DNA of 64,000 nt from Tropicimonas sp047971885 (GTDB taxonomy: Bacteria > Pseudomonadota > Alphaproteobacteria > Rhodobacterales > Rhodobacteraceae): NCBI RefSeq assembly GCF_047971885.1, contig NZ_JBKEAE010000063.1, positions 37,242-101,241 of the forward strand. The letters run 5' to 3'. Within the stretch, counting starts at the first letter, position 1; each line of letters begins with the position of its first letter. Made by a program: the position numbers and the translations under genes. This document shows positions 16,727 through 25,632 of this stretch, piece after piece. Under the pieces are notes generated by a model. It did no database searches. It saw only the letters and a program-made list of their open reading frames with translations, and was not told where the DNA came from.

Positions 16727-17239
16727 ATGTTGCTGGGATTTCTGCTCTTCTATGTCGGCGCGGTGCTTTTTCTGAACGGGCTGTGGCTGATGGGCAAGAT
16801 CGAGGATCGCGAGATCGTCGTGATCAACGTTGTTTCGGGTCTGGTTGCCGGAGCGGTCGTTCTGCAGGGCGCTTTCGGCACCGGGGCGGACGGAGCCAGT
16901 ATCCGCGCTGCCGCGCTGACGCTTATGTTCAGCACTACCTATTTCTGGGTCGCCTATAACCGGCTGGTCGCGGTCGACGGGCGGGGTCTGGGCTGGTTCA
17001 GCCTGTTTGTGGCCATCACCACCGTACCGGTCTTCCTGCGCGCCATAGCCGCCGCGGCATCCCTGTCCGAAATCTGGCTGGCACTGAACTGGCTGGTCTG
17101 GGGCATCCTGTGGTTCATGTATTACCTGCTTCTGGCGCGGGGCCGGCCGATCCTGCCCCAGACCGCCTGGGTCACACTGCTGGCCGGGATATTCACCGGA
17201 TGGCTCCCGGGCTTTCTGTTGCTCGACGGACTGATGTAG
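16727..17239 (+). CDS. AmiS/UreI-family amide or urea channel
   Basis: The 170-aa protein has six or so TM segments and AmiS/UreI hallmarks: F-Y-V-G-A-V-L-F-L-N-G near the N-terminus, F-S-T-T-Y-F-W-V-A-Y-N (about 65) and a late L-N-W-L-V-W-G-I-L-W. The family forms hexameric pores for urea or short amides. Good SD (AAAAGGAGG). Its place after formamidase supports uptake of formamide or acetamide into the cytoplasm. Confidence 0.88.
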   Translation: MLLGFLLFYVGAVLFLNGLWLMGKIEDREIVVINVVSGLVAGAVVLQGAFGTGADGASIRAAALTLMFSTTYFWVAYNRLVAVDGRGLGWFSLFVAITTVPVFLRAIAAAASLSEIWLALNWLVWGILWFMYYLLLARGRPILPQTAWVTLLAGIFTGWLPGFLLLDGLM

Positions 17240-17250
17240 AGGAGAACGCT

Positions 17251-17547
17251 GTGCCGATCTATGATTTCAACTGTGCCGAACATGGTATCTTCAGCGGGCG
17301 GGTCAGCTACGAAACCAGCCGCCACGGCCAGCCCTGTCCCTGCTGCGGTCAGACCGCTTCCGCACTGCCGGCGTTGCCACAGATCAGTACCTTGTCGGGG
17401 GCGCTGCGCCGGGCCGAGGCGCGGGCAGAAACCAGCTCCGCCGCGCCCAGGATCGTCAAGCGCGATCATCTGCCCGGTTGCGGGTGCAACATGTGCAGGG
17501 TCAAGGCGCCGCCGACTTCCCGCCGCTGGATGCTCGGGCAGTGCTGA
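17251..17547 (+). CDS. fmdB: FmdB-like zinc-ribbon protein
   Basis: GTG start at 17251 (SD AGGAG), 98 aa. It opens with P-I-Y-D-F-N-C-A-E-H-G and has C-P-C-C about residue 30, the FmdB-type zinc ribbon, plus a further C-G-C-N-M-C near the C-terminus. FmdB was named from amide-regulated operons; its exact role (regulatory partner of amidase genes) is not settled. It ends the amide operon. An upstream in-frame extension overlaps the channel gene and is not used. Confidence 0.75.
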   Translation: MPIYDFNCAEHGIFSGRVSYETSRHGQPCPCCGQTASALPALPQISTLSGALRRAEARAETSSAAPRIVKRDHLPGCGCNMCRVKAPPTSRRWMLGQC

Positions 17548-17700
17548 AAGCCCGCAATTCAACAGCGCCGCGCAAGGGATGGAGAAAGTGGACCTGATCA
17601 GGCTCCGATCTCTCCGGCGGTCGGCGCTCTGACGCCCGTCGGGGGCACATGTCCGACGCTCCGGTGAAATTGTTGCTGACGAAGACGAGGGGTATGCCCA

Positions 17701-18966
17701 TCAGCGTCCGCCGAAGAACGCGAGTGCCGCCGCAAGGCGGGGCCGGGTGCGGGCGCCCGCCTGCAACGACAGCCCGGCTTGCAGCGCCTCATAAGCCTCG
17801 TGCAGCGAGGCGACCCCGGCCTCGGGTCCGTCGGGATGGGCAAGGATGCCGCCGCCGCACATGAACATCAGTTCCGGCCCCTGCGCGGCTTTCAGCGTCT
17901 GCGGCAGCGTGCCCGCCCACTGGCCCGAGGAAAAGGCCGGCATGACGCGATCGTCCGGTCCGCCATCCGACAGCGGCGCAAGACAGGCGCGGGCGGCGGC
18001 CGTCACCTCGTCGGCGGTATCGACGAATTTGCCGCCGATGCCGTGCACATGCATGTGGTCGATGCCGGCCAGGCGATTGAGTGCGTGATAGGGCTGAAAG
18101 GCCATGCCAAGCGCCGGATGGCGCGACATGGCGCCAAAGCCGTTGCGGTGGGCATGAATGGTGAGCGGGGTATGGGCGCGCAGGGTCTCCATTCCGGCAA
18201 GCCCGCACCAGTTGAGGCTGGCCATGACGCAACTGCCGCCCTCTGCGGTGACCAGATCGGCGTGGCGGCGCATGGCGTCCACCTCATCGGTGATGTTGAA
18301 GGCCATCATCACCTGCCGACCCGTGCGTTCCCGCCATTTGCGGATCACCGCCATGACGGCGGGCACGCGCTCGGAAAGCGGTGCGATGTCGGGGTTGGCG
18401 CAGACCTCGTCATCCTTGATGAAATCGACGCCCGCCATGCACAGCCGGTCGACAAGTGCTGCGATATCCCCGCTGCGCATCCCGACATTGGGTTTGATGA
18501 TTGTGCCGAAGATGGGGCGGTCCCTGACGCCGGTTCTGGCGCGCGTTCCGGCGATACCCTGCGCGGGCAGGGCGTAGCGGCGGCGGTATTCAGCCGGGAT
18601 GGTCAGGCCCTCCAGCTTCAGCCCGGTAATTTCGCCGATATCGTAGAGATTGCCGGAAACCGTTGCCGCCAGCGTCGGCAGGTTCTTTCCGATGTTACCG
18701 GGCGGGAAGGCGATCCGGACCCGTGCCCGGCGACAGGGGCCGCCCATTCCCCTGCGATCCAGATAGGCGGAATGCAGCGAAGGGTGCGCAACCGGCTCCT
18801 GCTCCTCGACCGTGAGCACCTCGGCGGCGGCGCGCGCGCGCAATTCGTCGGTCTCGCCGGCAACGCGGATGAAGGTGCCGCTGGATTGCTCGCCCGCCAT
18901 CATCGCGGCGACCTCGGAAGGATCGGCCGGGGTTTCCAGCAGATATTCGGCAAGGATACGGGTCAT
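17701..18966 (-). CDS. RuBisCO-like protein (form IV), catalytic residues retained
   Basis: The 421-aa protein has RuBisCO large-subunit N- and C-domains. Key positions are kept: Lys158 in I-I-K-P-N-V-G (RuBisCO K175), carbamate Lys184 with Asp186-Glu187 in D-F-I-K-D-D-E (K201/D203/E204), His271/His273 in I-H-A-H-R, Lys313 in G-G-K-F (K334 loop 6), and G-G-G-I-L-A-H-P-D-G-P. It is therefore likely an active Mg-dependent enolase, decarboxylase or isomerase, not a CO2-fixing enzyme: no small subunit or phosphoribulokinase is nearby. Some such proteins act on D-apionate or its products. Last gene of a TRAP operon; substrate probably a sugar acid (inference). Confidence 0.88.
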   Translation of the reverse strand: MTRILAEYLLETPADPSEVAAMMAGEQSSGTFIRVAGETDELRARAAAEVLTVEEQEPVAHPSLHSAYLDRRGMGGPCRRARVRIAFPPGNIGKNLPTLAATVSGNLYDIGEITGLKLEGLTIPAEYRRRYALPAQGIAGTRARTGVRDRPIFGTIIKPNVGMRSGDIAALVDRLCMAGVDFIKDDEVCANPDIAPLSERVPAVMAVIRKWRERTGRQVMMAFNITDEVDAMRRHADLVTAEGGSCVMASLNWCGLAGMETLRAHTPLTIHAHRNGFGAMSRHPALGMAFQPYHALNRLAGIDHMHVHGIGGKFVDTADEVTAAARACLAPLSDGGPDDRVMPAFSSGQWAGTLPQTLKAAQGPELMFMCGGGILAHPDGPEAGVASLHEAYEALQAGLSLQAGARTRPRLAAALAFFGGR

Positions 18967-18968
18967 GG

Positions 18969-19508
18969 TCAGTCGCCCGACAGGTCCGGAAAGGGCCGCA
19001 CCGGGTCGCTGCCATCCCAGCCTTTCGCCACATCGCGGATCAGGTCGAACATGCGGCCCTTGGGGCCCATGACCTCGGACAGTTCGATACAGGTACCGGG
19101 GTGGTGCTCTTCGGCGAAATAGACGAAGCGCCCATTCCTGCCGACCCAGCCGCTCATCTTCGGGGTGAAGCCGCGGTCCAGCATCATCCGAAGATCGCGG
19201 TCGTAGTCGCGGGTCCAGAATGCGACATGCTGCAAGCCGCGCAGGCCCTTTTCCCTGAAGTCGCGATACATCGAGGGCGTGTCGCTGCGGGTCTGGATCA
19301 GTTCGACCTGCATCTCGCCCGAATTCGCCAGGGCAACGGAGTTGGTCACCTCGTAGGGATGCCCGTCATAGGTATAATCGCGGATCGGCACGGCGGGATT
19401 GTAGAACCAGGGGCCGACGCCCATGGTTTCGGACCAATAGGCCATGCCCGCCTCGATATCGTCGACGACATAGCCAAGCTGGCGGATCGGGCCAAGGAAG
19501 GTGCTCAT
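18969..19508 (-). CDS. VOC-superfamily (glyoxalase-like) protein
   Basis: ATG 19508 follows GTGAGG and gives 179 aa. It contains two beta-alpha-beta-beta-beta modules typical of VOC proteins: I-R-Q-L-G-Y-V-V-D-D-I-E-A-G at the start, Q-V-E-L-I-Q mid-protein, then G-L-Q-H-V-A-F-W and a final C-I-E-L-S-E. His and Glu at those sites can bind metal. VOC enzymes include lactoylglutathione lyases, epimerases and dioxygenases; no specific reaction can be assigned. It sits between TRAP dctM and the RuBisCO-like gene with 2-7 bp gaps, so it probably acts in the same pathway. Confidence 0.75.
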   Translation of the reverse strand: MSTFLGPIRQLGYVVDDIEAGMAYWSETMGVGPWFYNPAVPIRDYTYDGHPYEVTNSVALANSGEMQVELIQTRSDTPSMYRDFREKGLRGLQHVAFWTRDYDRDLRMMLDRGFTPKMSGWVGRNGRFVYFAEEHHPGTCIELSEVMGPKGRMFDLIRDVAKGWDGSDPVRPFPDLSGD

Positions 19509-19515
19509 CACGGCC

Positions 19516-20793
19516 TCACTTCATCAGGGTTTCGGGAAGCCAGGTCGAAAGCTGCGGAACCAGCGTGACAACCAGCAGCGACAGCAGCAGCGGGATGAAG
19601 AACGGCATCACCCCGGCGATCACCTGCCCGATCGGCATTCGCGTGATGATCGCGATCATGTACAGGCTCATCCCCACCGGTGGGGTCAGCAGCCCGATCA
19701 TCAGGTTCAGCACGAAAACGACGCCGAGTTGCAGCGGATCGACGCCCGCCTGCGTCAGTGCCGGGGCGATGATGGGGGCGATGATCAGAATTGCCGCTAT
19801 GCTTTCCAGCACCATTCCCACGACCAGCAGCAGAATATTCACCAGCAGCAGAAGCAGCAGCGGGTTCTCGGTCAGGCCCAGCATCAGCGCCGAAACCTTC
19901 ATCGGCACCTGATCGAGCGTCAGTACCCATGCAAACAGGGCGGCGGTCGCCACCACGAACAGGATATTCGCCGTCGCCTCCACGGTTTCGCGCAACGCGC
20001 CGAGGATCTCGCGCAGGCCGAGGCTGCGATAGACCAGAACGCCGATCAGAAGCGCATAGGCCACGGTGACGCCGGCGACCTCGGTCGGGCCGAAATAGCC
20101 GCTGAGAAGACCGCCGATCAGCAGGACCGGGGCAAACAGCGCCGGCAGCGAGATCAGGAACTTCTTCATCACATCGCCTGCGCCGGGGCTGATGTCGTCA
20201 CGCGGCAGGCCGCGAAGCCGGGCAATGACCGCAACCTGGATCATCAGGAAGACGGTCAGGAGCAGCGCCGGCACAATGCCCGAGATCAGCAGTTTCACCG
20301 CCGAGACATTAGCGACCGAGGCATAGATGATGATCGGAATCGAGGGTGGGAAGATCGGGCCGATGGTTGCCGCGGCCACCGTCAACCCGGCGGCGAAATC
20401 CTTGCGATAGCCCTGCCGGGGCATCTCGTCGACCTGGATCTTGCCAAGCGCGCCTATATCGGCGAGCGCGGCGCCCGAGACACCGGAAAAAATCAGTGAC
20501 ACGAAGATGCTGACCTGCGCCACCGCACCCCGGATACGGCCGAAGATCATGCGGACGAGGTCGAACATGTGGGCGGTGACGCCTGTCGCGTTCAGCAGGC
20601 TGGCCGCGAGGATGAACAGCGGCACCGCCAGAAGGGGTGAACTGTCGAGCGCGTTCAGGCTGCGCTGCGCCAGCACCGAAACCGGCAGCCCCTGGGTGAC
20701 GATCACCACCGCCGAGGACAGCCCCAGGCAAACGGCAACCGGTGCGCCAAGCGCCAGGAGCACGGCGAATAGGGCAAGCAGAAGCAGGCTCAT
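19516..20793 (-). CDS. TRAP transporter large permease, DctM type
   Basis: The 425-aa, roughly 12-TM protein shows DctM hallmarks: L-A-V-P-L-F-I-L-A-A-S-L-L-N-A-T-G-V, F-S-G-V-S-G-A-A-L-A-D-I-G-A-L-G and P-I-F-P-P-S-I-P. Its ATG overlaps the DctQ stop (ATGA). Ion-gradient-driven symport subunit of the RuBisCO-like locus. Confidence 0.93.
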   Translation of the reverse strand: MSLLLLALFAVLLALGAPVAVCLGLSSAVVIVTQGLPVSVLAQRSLNALDSSPLLAVPLFILAASLLNATGVTAHMFDLVRMIFGRIRGAVAQVSIFVSLIFSGVSGAALADIGALGKIQVDEMPRQGYRKDFAAGLTVAAATIGPIFPPSIPIIIYASVANVSAVKLLISGIVPALLLTVFLMIQVAVIARLRGLPRDDISPGAGDVMKKFLISLPALFAPVLLIGGLLSGYFGPTEVAGVTVAYALLIGVLVYRSLGLREILGALRETVEATANILFVVATAALFAWVLTLDQVPMKVSALMLGLTENPLLLLLLVNILLLVVGMVLESIAAILIIAPIIAPALTQAGVDPLQLGVVFVLNLMIGLLTPPVGMSLYMIAIITRMPIGQVIAGVMPFFIPLLLSLLVVTLVPQLSTWLPETLMK

Positions 20794-21326
20794 GGGCGGG
20801 GCACCTGCGGGGCGGCGGCCTCGGTTGCGAAATCACTGTCGGGATCCGCGCCGCGCAGGCCAGCGATCACCCGTTTCAGGGCAACCGCCGCCAGCAGGAG
20901 ACTGCCGGTCAGTGCCAGCGAATAATAGACCCAGTTGGGCGCGCGCATGGCCGGGGTCAGGAACTTTCCGGCGCGGGGCAAAAAATCGGCAAAGCTCCAC
21001 AGCAGCAGCGCGGCGAAGGCCAGCGTCGCGAGGTCGCCGACAAGCACCATCCGGCGCCGGGCGGGTGGCGAAGCCGCATCCGGCAGTACCGTTACCGATA
21101 CCATGACCCCGCGCCCGGCCAGTGCCGGCACGCCCAGAAAGACCAGCCCGATGCCGCAGAATCGCGCCAGTTCGTCCGCCCAGGGCAGGCCGGTCGCGGC
21201 AAGGTTGCGCGCCAGTACCTGCAAGACGACAAGCCCGGCCATCAGCGCCAGCAGGACCATACCGGCGGTAATACCCCACCCTGTCAACCGGGACAGAAGG
21301 CCCGGCCGGCCTGCACCGGTACGCAT
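20790..21326 (-). CDS. TRAP transporter small permease, DctQ type
   Basis: ATG 21326 shares one base with the DctP stop (TGATG), giving 178 aa. Four TM helices with the DctQ motif region V-L-A-R-N-L-A-A-T-G-L-P-W-A-D-E-L-A-R-F. Partner of DctM and DctP on both sides. Confidence 0.9.
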   Translation of the reverse strand: MRTGAGRPGLLSRLTGWGITAGMVLLALMAGLVVLQVLARNLAATGLPWADELARFCGIGLVFLGVPALAGRGVMVSVTVLPDAASPPARRRMVLVGDLATLAFAALLLWSFADFLPRAGKFLTPAMRAPNWVYYSLALTGSLLLAAVALKRVIAGLRGADPDSDFATEAAAPQVPRP

Positions 21327-22342
21327 CACCCGATCGCCGCGATCTTGGCGTAGAGATCGCCGTACTGGCGGCCAAAACGCTCCTGCACGACGGTGTTGAC
21401 CGCTTCGCGGAAGGCGTCGATCCGCAGGCCGTCATCTGGTCCGATCACGGTCATGCCGGCCTCGCGCAGTGCCTGCGTCTCGGCTTCTTCATTGTCCAGA
21501 ATGGCGCTGGTTGCCTTTTCGCGGGTTTGCAGCGCGGCCTCGCGCACGGCATCTTTCTGGGTGTCGCTCATGCCCTGCCAGACATCCTCGTTCATCACCA
21601 CGACCTCGGCATTGGACATGTGCCCGGTCAGCATCAGATGCGATTGCACGTCGTAAAGCTTGACGTTCAGGATCACGTTCACCGGGTTTTCCTGCCCCTG
21701 CACGACACCTGTCGCCAGCGCCGTCGGCACCTCGGACCAGTCGACCGGCACGGCGACAGCGCCCATGCCCTCGACCGCAGCGGTATAGATCGGGAAGGGC
21801 ACCGCCCGGATCTTCACGCCCGCCAGGTCGGCGGGCGACATCACCGCCTTGTTGCAGGTCAGGTTCCGCTTGCCGAAGTAATGGGCATAGATCACGCGGA
21901 CATTGGCAGCGGCGATCAGCCCCTCGTTCAGTTCCTGCATGACCGGGCTGTCGACATCGGTAACCTTCATCAGGTGGTCGATATCGCGATACAGATAGGG
22001 CGTATCCAGCGCCGCAAAGGGCTCGTGAAGCGACCCGAGCGCGCCGGCCGTGTTATGCGAGAACGCGATGGTACCAAGCGATACCGCCTCGGCGAGTTCC
22101 TGCAACTTGCCAAGCTGGCTGGCCGGGAAGACCTGTACCTGGATATCGCCGCCCGAGGTCTGGCCAAGCGCCTCGGCGAACCAGTCGGCCTGTGCGCCGG
22201 CTACCGAGACAGGTTCGTTGTTGTGGCCGTAGCGCAGGCTGGTCTGCGCGCGGCCGCGGCGCGGCAGCACGGTCATGGCGGCGGCGCCGGCGCCAAGCGC
22301 GATGAAGCCGCGACGGCCGATCGTATCGAAGTGGTTGGTCAT
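21326..22342 (-). CDS. TRAP transporter solute-binding protein, DctP type, Tat signal
   Basis: The 338-aa protein has a twin-arginine signal (G-R-R-G-F-I-A-L-G-A-G-A-A-A, cleavage near G-R-A-Q-T about residue 33). DctP fold features: F-A-A-L-D-T-P-Y-L, the D-L-A-G-V-K-I-R-A-V-P region with the conserved Arg that grips a carboxylate, and V-Q-G-Q-E-N-P. The carboxylate-binding Arg suggests a sugar acid or similar anion. SD GGGAGGAG upstream. First gene of the operon; promoter faces lacI. Confidence 0.92.
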   Translation of the reverse strand: MTNHFDTIGRRGFIALGAGAAAMTVLPRRGRAQTSLRYGHNNEPVSVAGAQADWFAEALGQTSGGDIQVQVFPASQLGKLQELAEAVSLGTIAFSHNTAGALGSLHEPFAALDTPYLYRDIDHLMKVTDVDSPVMQELNEGLIAAANVRVIYAHYFGKRNLTCNKAVMSPADLAGVKIRAVPFPIYTAAVEGMGAVAVPVDWSEVPTALATGVVQGQENPVNVILNVKLYDVQSHLMLTGHMSNAEVVVMNEDVWQGMSDTQKDAVREAALQTREKATSAILDNEEAETQALREAGMTVIGPDDGLRIDAFREAVNTVVQERFGRQYGDLYAKIAAIG

Positions 22343-22361
22343 GGGTCTCCTCCCTTACCCG

Positions 22362-22487
22362 AATGACGTTATTTGATGTCTCACTCGCGGCATCTGACGG
22401 CCACACCCGAACATCTGTGCTGTATTGACCTAGGGTATGAAAGACAGGACAATCGGTCAAAACGAATGAAATGACGTGTTCTGATGT
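22362..22487. promoter_or_regulatory. Paired operator-like repeats in the lacI/TRAP divergent promoter
   Basis: AATGACGTTATTTGATGT (22362-22379) and AATGACGTGTTCTGATGT (22470-22487) match at 15 of 18 positions. One lies 20 bp upstream of dctP; the other spans the lacI start codon. This fits binding by the LacI-family protein encoded beside it, repressing both directions. The repeats are only partly dyad-symmetric, so the exact operator is unsure. Confidence 0.45.
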
Positions 22488-23515
22488 ATTCTGAGGATTC
22501 GACCAGGGCTGAGGGCAGACGCCCGACGCTTGCCGATCTGGCCGTGCGCGCCGGGCTGTCGCTGGCGACGGTCGACCGGGTCATCAACCGCCGCCGCGGT
22601 GTAAAGGACCGGACGCGGATGCGGGTGCTGGAACTGGCAAAGGAGATGGGGCTGCTCAGTTCCGAGGCGGCTGCCGGCTATTCCACACAGCGACCGGCCA
22701 ATATCGCCTTTCTGCTGCCTTCGGGCACCAACCCCTATCTGCAACTGCTCGGCCGCAAGTTGCGGGCAAGGATGGATGGCGGCGCGACGGGTGCGCCCAA
22801 CCTGCGCTGCTTCTTCATTGACGGCTTCAACGCCGATGCCCTGGCCAACGCGCTCAGGCGCAATGCTTCCTGGGCCGATGGCATCGCATTCTTTGCCATC
22901 GAACACCCTGCGGTGCGGCAGGCCGCCGCCGAGGTCGCCGAACAGGGCACGCGGCTTGTCACCATCGTGTCGGATCTTGGCATGTCCTCGCGGATCGATC
23001 ATGTCGGATTGGACAATCATGCCGTCGGCCGGACCGCCGGTCTGCTGATCGGACGGTTCTCGGGCGGGGGCGGAACGGTAGCGCTTGTCGCCGGGTCGCG
23101 GCATTACCGGGCGCATTCCGAACGCGAGGCCGGCGTGATGAGCATCATGGACGAGATGTTCCCCGATCTGCATGTCATGCCGATGCGGGAAGGGCATGAC
23201 GATTCGGGCGAGAATTACCGCCTGACGCTGGAGCTGCTGGACCGGCACCGGGACCTGGCCGGCATTTACAACGTTGGCGGCGCCTCGGGCGCGATTTGCC
23301 GCGCGTTGCGCGAACGGAACCGGCGCGATGTCGTGATGATCGGTCACGGTCTGACGACCGACACGCGAAAGGCCCTGATCGATGGCAGCATGGATGCGGT
23401 TTTCGAACTGGCCCCGGAAACCCTGATCGACGGGGCGATCGCTCGCCTGACCCGCCCCGGCGACGATCCCGCGCGCCCGAAGTTCGATATCTTCTTTCGG
23501 GAGAATCTGGATTGA
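22484..23515 (+). CDS. LacI-family transcriptional regulator
   Basis: The 343-aa protein has an N-terminal HTH (T-L-A-D-L-A-V-R-A-G-L-S-L-A-T-V-D-R-V-I-N) and a periplasmic-binding-protein-like sensor domain (from I-A-F-L-L-P-S-G-T-N-P-Y). It has the V-D-R variant seen in regulators of sugar and polyol genes. Divergent from the TRAP/VOC/RuBisCO-like operon, which it likely represses until the substrate is present. Its start codon lies inside one of two 18-bp repeats, consistent with autoregulation. Confidence 0.88.
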   Translation: MYSEDSTRAEGRRPTLADLAVRAGLSLATVDRVINRRRGVKDRTRMRVLELAKEMGLLSSEAAAGYSTQRPANIAFLLPSGTNPYLQLLGRKLRARMDGGATGAPNLRCFFIDGFNADALANALRRNASWADGIAFFAIEHPAVRQAAAEVAEQGTRLVTIVSDLGMSSRIDHVGLDNHAVGRTAGLLIGRFSGGGGTVALVAGSRHYRAHSEREAGVMSIMDEMFPDLHVMPMREGHDDSGENYRLTLELLDRHRDLAGIYNVGGASGAICRALRERNRRDVVMIGHGLTTDTRKALIDGSMDAVFELAPETLIDGAIARLTRPGDDPARPKFDIFFRENLD

Positions 23516-23540
23516 GCCCCGGAGTCTTGCGCGGGATTTT

Positions 23541-24455
23541 CTAATCTCCGGTTGCCGGTGGCGATTCCAGCCCGGACAGGAACCCTTCAACGACCCGCAT
23601 GCAGTCTGCCCGCTCCTCAACATGTGGCATATGGCTGGAGTCCGCAAAAACATGACCACGGACATCGGCGATCATGTCCAGATAGGGCTGCACGCATTCC
23701 TCGGTCGCCTCGTCATGCGCACCGCGCAGCACAAGCGCCGGAACGGCGATCTGCGGCAGCCTGTCAATCACGGACCAGTCCTTCAGCGTTCCGATGACGT
23801 GAAATTCGTTCGGCCCGTTCATCGCGTGATAGACGGTTGGATCGTCCGCCATGGCATCGAACGTCCGCTGCACCTCTGCCGGATAAGGCTGAATCCGGCA
23901 GACATGGCGCGCATAGAATATGTCTGTCGCGGCAACATAGTCAGGATGATCCGTGGTTCCCGCATTTTCGTGCCGGTCGAGGGTCTCCTCGACCTCTGCA
24001 GGAAGTTCGGCGCGCAGCTTCGACGCCCCGGCGACCCATAGCGGCATCGAGGCAGGTGAATTGGCAATGATCAGGCCGCGCAGTCCTGCCGGCTGTCGCA
24101 CCGCATGTTCGGCACCCAGCATGCCGCCCCAGCTTTGCCCCAGAAGAGCATATCGCCCGGCAATACCCAGATGCGCCAGCAGCGCCTCCATTTCGCCGAG
24201 GAAGAAGTTCACCGTCCAGAAATCGGGGCTCTTTTCGCGCAGATGGGTGGACCGGCCGTTCCCGATCTGGTCATAGTGAACGACTGCCCGCCCGCCGGCC
24301 GCAAGATCCTTGAAGCTATCGACGTAATCATGGGTGCAGCCCGGCCCGCCATGTGCGACGACCAATGGCAATCTGCCGGAACCCAGATCGCCGGTGACGC
24401 GATACCAGGTCCTGCTTTCGCCGTAGGGGGAGAATCCCTCGCGAGTTTCGACCAT
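23541..24455 (-). CDS. Proline iminopeptidase-family alpha/beta hydrolase
   Basis: The 304-aa protein has H-G-G-P-G (oxyanion loop, about residue 34), Y-D-Q-I-G-N-G-R-S, the nucleophile elbow G-Q-S-W-G-G-M (about 107), and a late His in S-H-M-P-H. These are the S33 peptidase features of proline iminopeptidases and amino-acid amidases. SD GGAGGA. It is downstream of the LuxR solo on the same strand and next to a peptide ABC transporter. That is the gene neighbourhood of PipR/PipA-type loci, where the hydrolase probably processes the signal or a peptide amide. Confidence 0.85.
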   Translation of the reverse strand: MVETREGFSPYGESRTWYRVTGDLGSGRLPLVVAHGGPGCTHDYVDSFKDLAAGGRAVVHYDQIGNGRSTHLREKSPDFWTVNFFLGEMEALLAHLGIAGRYALLGQSWGGMLGAEHAVRQPAGLRGLIIANSPASMPLWVAGASKLRAELPAEVEETLDRHENAGTTDHPDYVAATDIFYARHVCRIQPYPAEVQRTFDAMADDPTVYHAMNGPNEFHVIGTLKDWSVIDRLPQIAVPALVLRGAHDEATEECVQPYLDMIADVRGHVFADSSHMPHVEERADCMRVVEGFLSGLESPPATGD

Positions 24456-24531
24456 CTCTTTCTCCTCCGGAAACGCAGTCTCTTGCGATCAGGTTAGCAG
24501 CAGGTTCCGCTGCCGCGACAGCTGGAAGATC

Positions 24532-25311
24532 TTATAGGTTCGGCTGCGCTTCCGGGCTGTCAAGAAGACGGTAATATCCCGCCAGCGCCACCGCATGAAA
24601 GCGGTTGCGTGCCCCGAGCTTTCTGGTCACCGACGAAAGGTGAAGCGTAACCGTGGGCACCGAACGCCGCAGTTCATGGGCGATTTCCTTGGCTGTCATG
24701 CCCGATGCGCACAGCGACAGGCACTGACGTTCACGCGGAGTCAGCCGCACATGGGTGGTTCGCAGATCGTCGGGCGACATGCCGGCCATGATGGCGTCGT
24801 GCAGGACATGGCCCAGATACCCTACCGCGGATAGCTGCCGGTCGAGATCGGCATCGTCCCCGTCCAGCCGCATCGCCGTGAAAGTCGCAAGTCCGCCTCC
24901 GGCCATGCGGATCGGAACCGTGATGCCGGAGTGCATCCGCGTGTCGCGCAGATAGTCGACCACCACCACATGTCTTTCGGCAAGGGTCTTGCGCATGATA
25001 TCGCTCTGGCGCCGGCCGCGATGCGTCCAGAAAAACGGTTGCGACACATGGCGTGCCGCCTCCATCACCGGATCGCGTCCGTAATAGCCCTGATGGCACC
25101 AGAGTTTCTCCATGTCGTCGGGCACGTTCTTCATCGCCAGTATCGTGGGCAGAATGAACGCGCCCTCATGACTGAGCGGAACCGGCGAATAATCATAGGC
25201 AACGATATCGAATCCACGCGGTGCCAGGACCTGGACGGCCAAGCTGACCGCCGAATCCGGCGTCATCGGCGACTGAAAACCGTAAGGTTGGCCTGCGGAG
25301 TGCTGATCCAT
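24532..25311 (-). CDS. LuxR solo regulator of the plant-signal (PipR/OryR) class
   Basis: The 259-aa protein has an N-terminal autoinducer-binding domain (about 20-180) and a LuxR HTH (L-T-P-R-E-R-Q-C-L, S-G-M-T-A-K-E-I-A, about 190-250). In TraR numbering, ligand-pocket W57 and Y61 are here Met67 and Trp71, while D70-P71 are kept (Asp80-Pro81). The W57M/Y61W pair is the signature of plant-associated LuxR solos that respond to plant compounds, not acyl-homoserine lactones. No luxI is present in the window. It is adjacent to the proline-iminopeptidase gene and divergent from a peptide ABC operon, as in PipR loci. Confidence 0.88.
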   Translation of the reverse strand: MDQHSAGQPYGFQSPMTPDSAVSLAVQVLAPRGFDIVAYDYSPVPLSHEGAFILPTILAMKNVPDDMEKLWCHQGYYGRDPVMEAARHVSQPFFWTHRGRRQSDIMRKTLAERHVVVVDYLRDTRMHSGITVPIRMAGGGLATFTAMRLDGDDADLDRQLSAVGYLGHVLHDAIMAGMSPDDLRTTHVRLTPRERQCLSLCASGMTAKEIAHELRRSVPTVTLHLSSVTRKLGARNRFHAVALAGYYRLLDSPEAQPNL

Positions 25312-25632
25312 GACGACAGCTTCGCCGATACGCAGGTCGTGTCAACTTTTCCCCCAAAAAAGCCGGTTGGGATTCTGGCGCCGGCCAGGAGTACGACACA
25401 AGCGCCACCAGCCCGTGCGCTGGAACAGCATTGGTCGGAGAACGCGGGGCAACCTATAAAAACTGATAGCTATACAGGACGATATTCGCGCCGATAGGGT
25501 CTGGTGATGTATGCCGGCCGGCTCCGTGGCTGGATTTGGTGTGGTGCCACGATCGTTACAGACCGGCAGAAAATGCATGCAATTGATCCGGGTGCCTGAA
25601 TCCCGGGCAGCAGGGAGATGGGCTGAACGCCG
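25312..25632. promoter_or_regulatory. Divergent region between LuxR solo and peptide ABC operon, with a dyad
   Basis: No gene is seen in these 321 bp. CTGATAGCTATACAG (25463-25477) centres on the perfect palindrome ATAGCTAT and is symmetric apart from one extra A. It lies in the most AT-rich part of the gap and could be the box bound by the LuxR protein. The dppB-like start at 25633 has a GGGAGATGGG ribosome-binding region. Confidence 0.35.

Noticed and set aside
17701..18966. Bona fide CO2-fixing RuBisCO
   Set aside because: Sequence is a divergent form IV homologue, with no small subunit, phosphoribulokinase or carboxysome genes nearby.
24532..25311. Acyl-homoserine-lactone quorum-sensing receptor
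   Set aside because: Pocket residues W57 and Y61 are replaced by Met and Trp, and no luxI gene is present.
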